64,000 bases of DNA from Agrococcus jejuensis (GTDB lineage Bacteria; Actinomycetota; Actinomycetes; Actinomycetales; Microbacteriaceae), in the NCBI RefSeq assembly GCF_007679035.1, contig NZ_VEFR01000004.1, positions 124,001 to 188,000 of the forward strand, in the 5' to 3' direction. This document shows positions 42,604 to 50,217 of this stretch, piece by piece. A program made the translations under genes and the position numbers. Each line of letters begins with the position of its first letter. Position 1 is the first letter of the stretch. The notes below the pieces were generated by a model. That model had not been told where the DNA came from. It saw only the letters and a list, made by a program, of their open reading frames with translations, and did no database searches.

Positions 42604-44265
42604 ATGAGCACCATCACTCCCACGTCCATCGCGGGCTCCAAGCCCGCATCCACCCCCGCACCGGCCGAGCGCGACCTGCCGTCGTTCGCCGACCTCGGCG
42701 TCGCCCCGCGCCTCCTCGAGGCCCTGCGCGGCATGGATCGGCCCACGCCGTTCCCCATCCAGGCCGACACGCTGCCCGACACGATCGCGGGCCGCGACGT
42801 GCTCGGCCGCGGCAAGACGGGCTCGGGCAAGACGCTCGCGTTCGCGATCCCGCTCGTGCAGCGCCTCGCGGGCGAGCTCTCGGGCGGCCGCCGTCGCAAG
42901 GGCCTGCCGCTCGGCCTCGTGCTCGCCCCGACGCGCGAGCTCGCGACGCAGATCGCCGCGACCATCCGCCCCCTCGCCGACGCCGCCGGCCTCACGGTCA
43001 CGACGATCTTCGGCGGCGTGAAGCAGGGCCCGCAGGAGACCGCGCTGCGGAACGGCGTCGACATCGTCGTCGCCTGCCCCGGCCGCCTCGACGACCTCAT
43101 GAAGCAGCGCATCGCGAGCCTCGAGGCCATCGAGATCACGATCATCGACGAGGCCGACCACATGGCCGACCTCGGCTTCCTGCCCGTCGTCACGCGCATC
43201 CTCGACAAGACGCCGCAGTCGGGCCAGCGCATGCTGTTCTCGGCGACGCTCGACAACGGCGTGGACAAGATCGTCAAGCGCTTCCTGCACGACGAGGTCA
43301 TGCACTCGGTCGACGAGGCGAACTCGCCCGTCGCTGCCATGACGCACCACCTGTTCGAGGTCGGCGCCGACGACAAGATGGCGCTCGTGCGCACGCTCGC
43401 ATCGGGTACGGGTCGTCGCATCCTCTTCACGCGCACCAAGCACCAGGCGAAGAAGCTCGCGAAGCAGCTCACCGCGTGGGGCATCCCGGCGCACGACCTG
43501 CAGGGCAACCTGTCGCAGAACGCGCGCGAGCGGAACCTCGGCGCGTTCACCGACGGCTCCGTGAAGGTGCTCGTCGCGACCGACGTCGCCGCGCGCGGCG
43601 TGCACGTCGACCACATCGAGCTCGTCGTGCACGTCGAGCCGCCGCTCGAGCACAAGTCCTACCTGCACCGCTCGGGCCGCACGGCGCGTGCCGGCTCGGA
43701 GGGCGACGTCGCCACGATCATGCTGCCCGCGCAGCGCTCCGACACGATGCAGCTGCTGCGCAAGGCGGCCATCGCGGTGCAGCCGCAGAAGGTGACCGCG
43801 ACGTCGGATGCCGTGACGCGCCTCGTCGGCGAGGTCGCCCCGATCGTGGAGCCCGTGCCCGGCGGACCCGGCTCGGGCAACGAGATCCCGCAGCAGCAGG
43901 GCGGCGGCGGCGGTCGCTCGCGCCGTGGCGGCCGTGGCGGCTCGGCCGGCGGCCCCGCCGCAGGCGGCGAGTCGCAGGGCGCCGGTCGCCCGCGTCGCGA
44001 CCGCTCGGGTCGCCCCGAGCAGAAGCAGCAGCGCCGCGAGCGCACCGGCGGCGAGGGCGGCCAGGGTCGCGGCCGCGGTGCCGGCCAGGGCCAGGGCGGC
44101 GCGCGTCGCGACGGCGGCGCCCCGCGCGGCGGCTCGTCGGTCGCATGGTCGTCGGGCGGCGGCGGCTCGCTGCAGGACGGCGGCCGCTCCGGCGGCCAGG
44201 GTCGCTCCGGCGGCCGCGCGGGTGGCTCGGGCGGCTCGCGCCGCTCCGGCCGCGCGCAGGGCTGA
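42604..44265 (+). CDS. DEAD-box RNA helicase with RGG-rich tail
   Basis: A 553-residue ATP-dependent RNA helicase. Q-motif/motif I: PFPIQADTL and GRGKTGSGKT (about 68-77); Ia PTRELATQ; motif II D182-E-A-D in IIDEADHMADLGF; motif III SAT; V-VI VATDVAARGVHVDHIELVVHVEPP and HRSGRTARAG. From about residue 438 the tail is Gly/Arg/Ser-rich (RSRRGGRGGSAGG and many RGG-like units), suited to RNA binding. It resembles actinobacterial RhlE/DeaD-type helicases acting in ribosome assembly or cold adaptation. The start is preceded by a long leader. Confidence 0.93.
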   Translation: MSTITPTSIAGSKPASTPAPAERDLPSFADLGVAPRLLEALRGMDRPTPFPIQADTLPDTIAGRDVLGRGKTGSGKTLAFAIPLVQRLAGELSGGRRRKGLPLGLVLAPTRELATQIAATIRPLADAAGLTVTTIFGGVKQGPQETALRNGVDIVVACPGRLDDLMKQRIASLEAIEITIIDEADHMADLGFLPVVTRILDKTPQSGQRMLFSATLDNGVDKIVKRFLHDEVMHSVDEANSPVAAMTHHLFEVGADDKMALVRTLASGTGRRILFTRTKHQAKKLAKQLTAWGIPAHDLQGNLSQNARERNLGAFTDGSVKVLVATDVAARGVHVDHIELVVHVEPPLEHKSYLHRSGRTARAGSEGDVATIMLPAQRSDTMQLLRKAAIAVQPQKVTATSDAVTRLVGEVAPIVEPVPGGPGSGNEIPQQQGGGGGRSRRGGRGGSAGGPAAGGESQGAGRPRRDRSGRPEQKQQRRERTGGEGGQGRGRGAGQGQGGARRDGGAPRGGSSVAWSSGGGGSLQDGGRSGGQGRSGGRAGGSGGSRRSGRAQG

Positions 44266-44278
44266 CGCCCTCCACGGA

Positions 44279-44329
44279 GCACGATCGAACGCGCCGTCGC
44301 CCTCGCGGGTGGCGGCGCGTTCGTCGTGC
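44279..44329. terminator. Bidirectional terminator between helicase and sigma-like gene
   Basis: GCACGATCGAACGCGCCG (44279-44296) pairs with CGGCGCGTTCGTCGTGC (44313-44329) with one bulged base, between convergent stops at 44265 and 44339. Confidence 0.65.
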
Positions 44330-44338
44330 GACGGGTGC

Positions 44339-46150
44339 TCAGACCGCGAGGACCCACGGCAGCGACAGCGGCGGGATGCTCGGCAGGGTCGGCAGGATCG
44401 GCGGCAGCGTCGGCAGGATCGACGGCAGCACGCCGCCGTCGCCGGCATCGGAGGGCGTCGGCTCGGCAGGCGGCTGGGTCGGCGTAGGCGCCGGCGCCTG
44501 CGTCTGGGTCGGCGACGGCGCGGGCGCCGGTGCCGGTGCCGGCGCGGGGGACTGCGTGGTCGTCGCCGCGGGAGCGGGAGCAGGACTCGCGACGGTCGTC
44601 GGCGCCGCAGCCGTCGGCGCGGTGGTCGAGCTCCTCGCGGGCGTCGTCGTGCTCGTGGGCGCCGGCGTCGCCCAGCCGTCGCCCTCCGCCCAGGCCGGCG
44701 TCGTGCTCCCCGGCATGAGGGGCTGCGTCGGCGCATCGGCCGATCCGTCGGACTCGGTGGGCGTCGTGTCGTCGCCGACGGGCTCGGCGCCGTCCGACGT
44801 CGGCGTGATGGCCCCCGGGTCGAGGTCCTGCGCACCACCGAGGCTCGACAGCCCACCGCCCCACACCGCGACGGCGGCGATCGCGGTCGCTGCGACCGCG
44901 AGCGCTGCGAGGGTCACGGCGCCGCGGCGCCTGCGGCGACGTCGTGCGGCCACGTCGGACGGGGTGGATGCGGTCGCCCTGGCAGGGTCGTCGTCGGTCG
45001 CGACCGCGGGCGTCGGCGCCATGGACGCGTCGCCTGCGCCGGCCGCTGCGAGCGCCGCGATGCCGGCTGCGTCTGCGCGGTCGTCGGCGTCGTCCGGGCG
45101 GTCGTCGCCGTCGTCGTGCGACCGCGCTGCCTCCGCCGACGGGGCGGCCGGGGCCGCGGCCGTCGACGAGGCGTTCGGCGACTCCGGGCTCGTCGGTGGA
45201 GCGTCCTCCACCTCGGCGTCCGGCGACTCGACCACGGCGTCGGCCGCCGCCTCGGGCAGCACGGCCACCGTCACGTCCTCCACCCCGGGGCCCTCGGCCT
45301 CGGCCTCGGCGGCGGTCTCCGGGACGGCGTCGGTCTCGCGGTCGTCCGAGTCGGACGCCACGGCCACCGCCGGCGCGGCATCGAGCGGGGCGTCGGCGAC
45401 GTCGTCGGCGCCGATCTCGCTCGATGCGGCACCGACGGCGCCGAGCCCCACCGCCCCCGAGCCCGTCATCCCGAGCCGTGCCGTCTCGACGACGCGCGCC
45501 GATGGCTCGCCGTCGACGTCGGCGCGCGCGCGGGCGGGGTGCCGCACGTCGCTGCACAGCGTGCAGGCCGCGACGTGCGCGCGAGCGGCAGGCGTGCTCG
45601 ACCTCGCGAATCGCGCGTGCTCGCCGCCGGCGCGATCGAGCACGACCGCGCGCACCTCGGTGCGCAGCGCGCGGCGGCCGGCGCGGATGGCGGCCGCGGC
45701 CGTGCGGTGGTCGACGCCGAGCGCATCGGCGACCTCCGACGCGTGATAGCCCGTGACGACGCGCGCGAGCACGGCGTCGCGCTGCAGCTGGGGCAGCGCG
45801 CCGAGCGCCTCGCGCATCGGCGACACCGCCGACGGATCCGCGGATGGCACGTCGAACGCCGCGAGCGTCGACTCGTCGATCGACATCGGCACCGTCGGCC
45901 TCGCGCCCACCTCGAGCGCCTCGGCCGCCGAGTCACGCACCGATCGGCGCAGGGCATCCACCGCGGCGCGCGCGCCGGCCTCGTCGTGGGCGTAGTCCGA
46001 CGGGTCGAGCACGTCGATGGCATGCAGCACGATCGTCTCGGCATCGTCTGCGCGTCGCACGAGGCGCTGCGCGAGCGCGTCGAGCCGCGAGCGCACCGCG
46101 GCCCAGTCGCGGCCGAGCAGCGACTCGAACCCCTGGTGCGCGGTCGTCAC
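44339..46150 (-). CDS. Membrane-tethered ECF sigma-like protein with fused HxxxCxxC motif (copy 1)
   Basis: A 603-residue chimera. Residues 10-75 resemble a weak sigma region 2; 110-172 form a sigma region 4 HTH (LGALPQLQRDAVLARVVTGYHASEVADALGVDHRTAAAAIRAGRRAL). Next comes H192-x3-C196-x2-C199, like the zinc motif of anti-sigma factors. A long acidic Ala/Asp linker (about 205-400) leads through RRRRRR to one membrane segment (about 410-432) and an outer Ser/Thr/Pro/Ala-rich tail ending LPSIPPLSLPWVLAV. Thus a sigma-like head, an anti-sigma-like motif and an extracytoplasmic tail are in one chain. AGGAGG precedes the GTG start. A paralogue lies at 50218-51918; the block RAGGE-[HC]-A before the Cys motif is shared. 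Confidence 0.8.
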   Translation of the reverse strand: MTTAHQGFESLLGRDWAAVRSRLDALAQRLVRRADDAETIVLHAIDVLDPSDYAHDEAGARAAVDALRRSVRDSAAEALEVGARPTVPMSIDESTLAAFDVPSADPSAVSPMREALGALPQLQRDAVLARVVTGYHASEVADALGVDHRTAAAAIRAGRRALRTEVRAVVLDRAGGEHARFARSSTPAARAHVAACTLCSDVRHPARARADVDGEPSARVVETARLGMTGSGAVGLGAVGAASSEIGADDVADAPLDAAPAVAVASDSDDRETDAVPETAAEAEAEGPGVEDVTVAVLPEAAADAVVESPDAEVEDAPPTSPESPNASSTAAAPAAPSAEAARSHDDGDDRPDDADDRADAAGIAALAAAGAGDASMAPTPAVATDDDPARATASTPSDVAARRRRRRRGAVTLAALAVAATAIAAVAVWGGGLSSLGGAQDLDPGAITPTSDGAEPVGDDTTPTESDGSADAPTQPLMPGSTTPAWAEGDGWATPAPTSTTTPARSSTTAPTAAAPTTVASPAPAPAATTTQSPAPAPAPAPAPSPTQTQAPAPTPTQPPAEPTPSDAGDGGVLPSILPTLPPILPTLPSIPPLSLPWVLAV

Positions 46151-46257
46151 GGTGCCTCCTGCCTCGATGCGTGGGCGAACGTGGTGCTGGATGGTAACCC
46201 TGCGCGCGGCGAAGCGTCTGGGCGGGGGACAGGATGCGCGGCCAGCCGCGCGCCCGA

Positions 46258-47034
46258 TCACGCGATCGGCACGAGGCCGCGCACGACCTGCCGCACCACG
46301 TCGGCGACCGTGTCGGCGACGACCCCGATGCCGCCGAACGCGTCCGCACCGGCGCGGAGCAGGAGGAAGCCCACGATCGCGACCATCCACGACGTCATCT
46401 CGCCGGCCTGCCGCATGAGCCAGTCGTTCACGCGCTGCAGCCACGGCTCGATGCGGCGATGCGCCACGAGCCGCACGCCCAGCAGCACGAGCGCAGGCAG
46501 CACCATCACGACGACGTAGGCGGCCAGCACGGCGCCGTGCACGGGCAGCGGCAGATCGGCGCCATCCATGATGCCGATCGCCATGAGGTACGGCAGCAGC
46601 GTCGCGACCTCGATCGCGGTCGCCGCGAGCGCGAGCGTCATGAGCGGTGCGACGGATCCGGACTCCGCGTCGAGCGCACGATCCCGCCAGCGCAGGATGC
46701 GCTCGGGTGGGCCGTCGCCCTGCCGAGCCCTCGCACGGCTCGACAGCCAGAACGAGCCCGCGAACAGCGCGGCGCCCACGGCCATCACCACGCCGCCGCC
46801 CACCGGCGACGCCAGCCACGCCTGCACGTCGTCGAGCAGCAGTCGCGCGCCGAACGACAGCACGACGCCCATCACGAGGTAGAAGCCCGCGACCGTGCCG
46901 AGGTAGGCGAGCATGCGCGCCACGCTCGGCCGCGTCGACGCGAGCAGCAGCCAGATGGGGATGAGCAGCGTGCCGAAGCTCGTCGAGTCGGCGAGCGCGA
47001 GCAGCACGAGCGTGCCGATCGTGGGAAGGTCCAT
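46258..47034 (-). CDS. GAP/SfLAP-family membrane protein
   Basis: A 258-residue, six-helix protein of the Sap (sulfolipid-1-addressing protein, GAP) family within the LysE-like superfamily: PTIGTLVLLALADSTSFGTLLIPIWLLL (4-31) and YLGTVAGFYLVMGVVLSFGA are characteristic, with a cytoplasmic charged loop (SRARARQGDGPPERILRWRDRAL). Mycobacterial relatives help export cell-envelope glycolipids; substrate here unknown. It is divergent from the histidine kinase gene. Confidence 0.78.
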   Translation of the reverse strand: MDLPTIGTLVLLALADSTSFGTLLIPIWLLLASTRPSVARMLAYLGTVAGFYLVMGVVLSFGARLLLDDVQAWLASPVGGGVVMAVGAALFAGSFWLSSRARARQGDGPPERILRWRDRALDAESGSVAPLMTLALAATAIEVATLLPYLMAIGIMDGADLPLPVHGAVLAAYVVVMVLPALVLLGVRLVAHRRIEPWLQRVNDWLMRQAGEMTSWMVAIVGFLLLRAGADAFGGIGVVADTVADVVRQVVRGLVPIA

Positions 47035-47151
47035 GGCTCCACGCTCGCGTGCCCGCCCCATCCGCGCGTCGGCGGAAGGTCGCATGCGTCGCGCCCCGGC
47101 ATCCGTCGATCGGATGACCCGCCATCGCCCCGGGCGTGCTGGGATGGACGC

Positions 47152-48363
47152 ATGGCCGATCGCCGACCACCGCTCGACGAGTACGTGCTGCCGCTCGTGC
47201 GGTACCGATCGCGCCTGGGCGTCGTGGCGATCGCCGCGCTCGCGCTCGCCGCGGGCATCGCCGGCACCGCGTTCGGGTACGGCTACCCCGTCGATCCCGC
47301 GCTGCCGCTCGGTCTGCCGTGGATGTCGTACGTGCTCGTCGTCGGCGCGGCCGGGTGCCTGCTCGCGAAGCGTGCGGTGCCGATCGTCGCCGTGGCGGGC
47401 GCCGGCGTCATCGTCGTGACCGACGTCGCCGCCGTCACGGGGTCGCTGTCGCTCATCCCCGTGCTCGCGTTCTTCGACGCGATCTACGCCGCCATGCTCG
47501 ACGATCGGGCGCGCATCCGCCGCGTCGTGCTGGCGATCGCGGTCGCGGTCGGCCTCGTGCTCGTCGGCGTATGGCTCGCGACCGGCGACGTCGACCCGGT
47601 GCGCGGCCTGCAGCTGGCGCTGTCGCTCGCGCTCCTCATCGCGGCACCGACGGTGTGGGGCCTGTCGGTGCGGCAGCGCGACGAGCTGCTCGCCGCCGAG
47701 ACCGCCCGCGCGGATGCCGTGGCCCGCGCCGCCGACGCGGAGCGCGAGAGCGCCGTGCGCGGCGAGCGCACGGCGATGGCGCGCGAGCTGCACGACGAGC
47801 TCGCGGCGCGGCTGTCCGCCATCGCCCTGCAGTCGGCGGCCCTCGCGGCGCGCGCTCCGGCCGACGACGCGACGGCGACGGCGGTACGAGCCATCCGCTC
47901 GTCGAGCGTCGAGGCGCTCGACGAGCTGCGGCAGCTCATCGGCGTGCTCACGACCGGACGCGACGACGACGCCGTCGCCGTCGGCATCGACGACGCCGAG
48001 GTGCTGCGTCGCGACGCGGAGCGGTTCGCCGTCGACCTCGACGCCCGGGTCGACGTGCCGCCCGACGCGATCGCGACCGCCGCATCCCACGCCCTCATGC
48101 GCATCGCCCGCGAGTCGCTCGTGAACGCCGCGCGCCACGCGCCGGGCGAGCCCGTGCGGCTGCGCGTCGAGATCGCCGACGGCGTCGCCGCGCTCGACGC
48201 GTCGAACGCGCTCGTGCCCGGGGCGACCGCCGGCGGCAACGGGCTCGGCATCGCCCTCATGGCCCAGCGATGGCGCGCCGTGGGTGGATCGGGCAGCGTG
48301 GGGGCGCGCGACGGCCGCTGGGTCGTGCGCGTCGAGGTGCCCGCGGCGGAGGTGGATGCATGA
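47152..48363 (+). CDS. NarL-type sensor histidine kinase
   Basis: A 403-residue membrane histidine kinase. Four to five N-terminal helices (about 20-165), a coiled coil, then the HisKA_3 dimerisation domain with the phospho-accepting His at about 214 in MARELHDELAARLSAIALQS, and the HATPase domain (LMRIARESLVNAARHAPGEPVRLRVEI; GNGLGIALMAQRWRAVGGS). The stop overlaps the response-regulator ATG (ATGA). Signal unknown. GGGATGG lies six bases before the ATG, so the transcript may be leaderless. Confidence 0.93.
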   Translation: MADRRPPLDEYVLPLVRYRSRLGVVAIAALALAAGIAGTAFGYGYPVDPALPLGLPWMSYVLVVGAAGCLLAKRAVPIVAVAGAGVIVVTDVAAVTGSLSLIPVLAFFDAIYAAMLDDRARIRRVVLAIAVAVGLVLVGVWLATGDVDPVRGLQLALSLALLIAAPTVWGLSVRQRDELLAAETARADAVARAADAERESAVRGERTAMARELHDELAARLSAIALQSAALAARAPADDATATAVRAIRSSSVEALDELRQLIGVLTTGRDDDAVAVGIDDAEVLRRDAERFAVDLDARVDVPPDAIATAASHALMRIARESLVNAARHAPGEPVRLRVEIADGVAALDASNALVPGATAGGNGLGIALMAQRWRAVGGSGSVGARDGRWVVRVEVPAAEVDA

Positions 48364-49010
48364 CCGAGCCCACCGTGCGCGTCGTCGTCGCCGACGACCA
48401 CGCCGCCGTGCGCGCGGGCATCGCGGCGGTGCTCGCCGCGGATCCATCGATCGCGGTCGTCGGCGAGGCGGCAGACGGTCGCGCCGCCGTGCAGCAGGCG
48501 ACGGCGCTGCGCCCCGACCTCGTGCTCATGGACGTGCGCATGCCGCGCCTCGACGGCATCGCCGCGACCGCCGAGGTCGTCGCGCTCGGCGTCGCGGTGC
48601 TCGTGCTCACGACCTACGACGTCGACGAGCACGTCGATGGCGCGCTCGCCGCCGGCGCATCCGGCTACCTGCTGAAGACCGCCGAGCCCGAGGCGATCAT
48701 CGCGGGCGTGCGCCGCGTCGCCGCCGGCGAGGGCGTGCTCGCCCCCGAGGTCACGATGCGGGTGCTCGAGCGCATGCGGGCAGCCCCGGCACCACCCGCT
48801 GCGGTGCCCGCGGGCGTCGACGACCTCACGGTGCGCGAGCGCGAGGTGCTCGTGGGCCTCGGCGAGGGGCTCTCGAACGCGCAGCTCGCCGACCGGCTCG
48901 GCATCGGGGAGCCGACGATCAAGACCCACGTCTCGCGGGTGCTCGCGAAGCTCGGCGCCCCCTCGCGCATGCGTGCCGCGGTCATCGCGCGCGACGCTCG
49001 CCTCGTGTAG
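48360..49010 (+). CDS. NarL/LuxR-family response regulator
   Basis: A 216-residue two-component regulator paired with the upstream kinase. Receiver domain: acidic D12/D13 (VVADDHAAVRAG), phospho-accepting D58 (LVLMDVRMPRLDG), T at about 84 (VLTTYDV), K at about 106 (GYLLKTAEP). LuxR HTH at 150-210 (LTVREREVLVGLGEGLSNAQLADRLGIGEPTIKTHVSRVLAKLG). A hairpin terminator shared with the convergent ROK gene follows. The target genes cannot be identified; the divergent SfLAP gene is one candidate. Confidence 0.94.
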   Translation: MTEPTVRVVVADDHAAVRAGIAAVLAADPSIAVVGEAADGRAAVQQATALRPDLVLMDVRMPRLDGIAATAEVVALGVAVLVLTTYDVDEHVDGALAAGASGYLLKTAEPEAIIAGVRRVAAGEGVLAPEVTMRVLERMRAAPAPPAAVPAGVDDLTVREREVLVGLGEGLSNAQLADRLGIGEPTIKTHVSRVLAKLGAPSRMRAAVIARDARLV

Positions 49011-49012
49011 TC

Positions 49013-49056
49013 GAGGGTCTCGGTCCGATGCGACCTCGCATCGGACCGAAGCCCTC
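49013..49056. terminator. Bidirectional terminator
   Basis: GAGGG-TC-TCGGTCCGATGCG, loop ACCT, CGCATCGGACCGA-AG-CCCTC: a 13-bp perfect stem extended by five more pairs, between convergent stops at 49010 and 49055. Confidence 0.75.
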
Positions 49057-49987
49057 AACCCTGCAGGGCGAGGCTCGCCGAGCCGATCGCCGTCGACCAG
49101 CGGCCGAGCGCCGCGGGCACGATGCGGCGCGGCTGCGGCACCGACTGCAACGGCGCGAGCGCGTCGAGCTCCTGCTCGATGATCGGCAGCAGGATCGACT
49201 GCGCCGCCATGCCGACCGAGCCGCCCAGCACGACGATCTCGGGGTCGAATGCCGGCAGCATGCGCCGCAGCGCCGCCGCGATCGCGATGCCCGCGTCGCC
49301 GACGGCGCCGATGGATGCGGGGTCGCCGGCGAGCGCCGCATCCACGAGGTGCTTCGCCGTCACGGGCAGGCCCCCGGCGAGGTCGCGCGCCGCAGCGATG
49401 CGCATGCCGACGCGCGCGAGCGCCTGACCGCCTGCGAACGCCTCGAGGCATCCGTGCGCCTCGCAGGAGCACAGCGGGCCGTCCTCGACGACGGTCACGT
49501 GCCCGAGCTCGCCCGCGAAGCCGTGCGCGCCGCGCAGCGCCTGACCGCCGACGACGAGCGCGCCGCCGACGCCCGTGCCGAGCGACACGAGCAGCAGCGA
49601 CTGCGCACCGCGGCCCGCGCCGAAGCGGTGCTCGCCGAGCCCGTGCGCGTTGCCGTCGTTGTCGACGACCACCGGCAGCCCGACGCGCGCCGACACGGCA
49701 TCCCGCACGGGGAAGTCTCGGATGCGGAAGTGCGCCGCCCACGCGATCGTCGACGCGTCGGGCGTGAGCCACGACGCGATGCCGAGCCCGAGGCGGTCGG
49801 GCGTCGGCTGCCCCGCGGCGGCCAGCGCGGCGCGCAGCTCGTCGGCGGTGCGGGCGATCTCGTCGAGCAGGCCGTCGGACGAGCGGATGCGATGCTCGCG
49901 CCACGAACGGTGCAGCACCTCGCCGGCCTCGGTCATCGCGACGCCCGCGACCTTGGTGCCGCCGACGTCGATCCCGAGCAGAGTCAC
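49055..49987 (-). CDS. ROK-family sugar kinase (glucokinase-like)
   Basis: A 310-residue ROK protein. ATP site LGIDVGGTKVAGVAM (4-18); the substrate loop VVDNDGNAHGLGE; the ROK zinc motif GELGHVTVVEDGPLCSCEAHGCLEAFA, with the His and the CxCxxxxC cysteines intact; and the second phosphate motif ALVVGG. No HTH is fused, so this is an enzyme, not a NagC-type regulator. The sugar is probably glucose or N-acetylmannosamine/glucosamine. GTG start with CAGGAT six bases upstream. Confidence 0.9.
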   Translation of the reverse strand: MTLLGIDVGGTKVAGVAMTEAGEVLHRSWREHRIRSSDGLLDEIARTADELRAALAAAGQPTPDRLGLGIASWLTPDASTIAWAAHFRIRDFPVRDAVSARVGLPVVVDNDGNAHGLGEHRFGAGRGAQSLLLVSLGTGVGGALVVGGQALRGAHGFAGELGHVTVVEDGPLCSCEAHGCLEAFAGGQALARVGMRIAAARDLAGGLPVTAKHLVDAALAGDPASIGAVGDAGIAIAAALRRMLPAFDPEIVVLGGSVGMAAQSILLPIIEQELDALAPLQSVPQPRRIVPAALGRWSTAIGSASLALQG

Positions 49988-49993
49988 CGCACC

Positions 49994-49999
49994 ATCCTG
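49994..49999 (-). promoter_or_regulatory. Candidate -10 (CAGGAT) of leaderless ROK promoter
   Basis: CAGGAT on the minus strand, six bases before GTG 49987. Confidence 0.4.
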
Positions 50000-50217
50000 C
50001 CGTGTCGACGGATGCGGTGCGTCGCGGGTCGCCGGCCAGGGCGACCCGCGACGGCCTCGGTGCGAGAGCGGAGGGGCACCGACCCGTGCCCCTCCACTCG
50101 ACCCGCACGGGAGCGCGGGCCGACGCCCGTGGGCGCCACAGGGAAGACGTGTGAGGTCGCCTCAGCATGACGGACGCCCGGAGGCGGGCGCATCCCGGGC
50201 GTGTCGTCGGGGCCGGG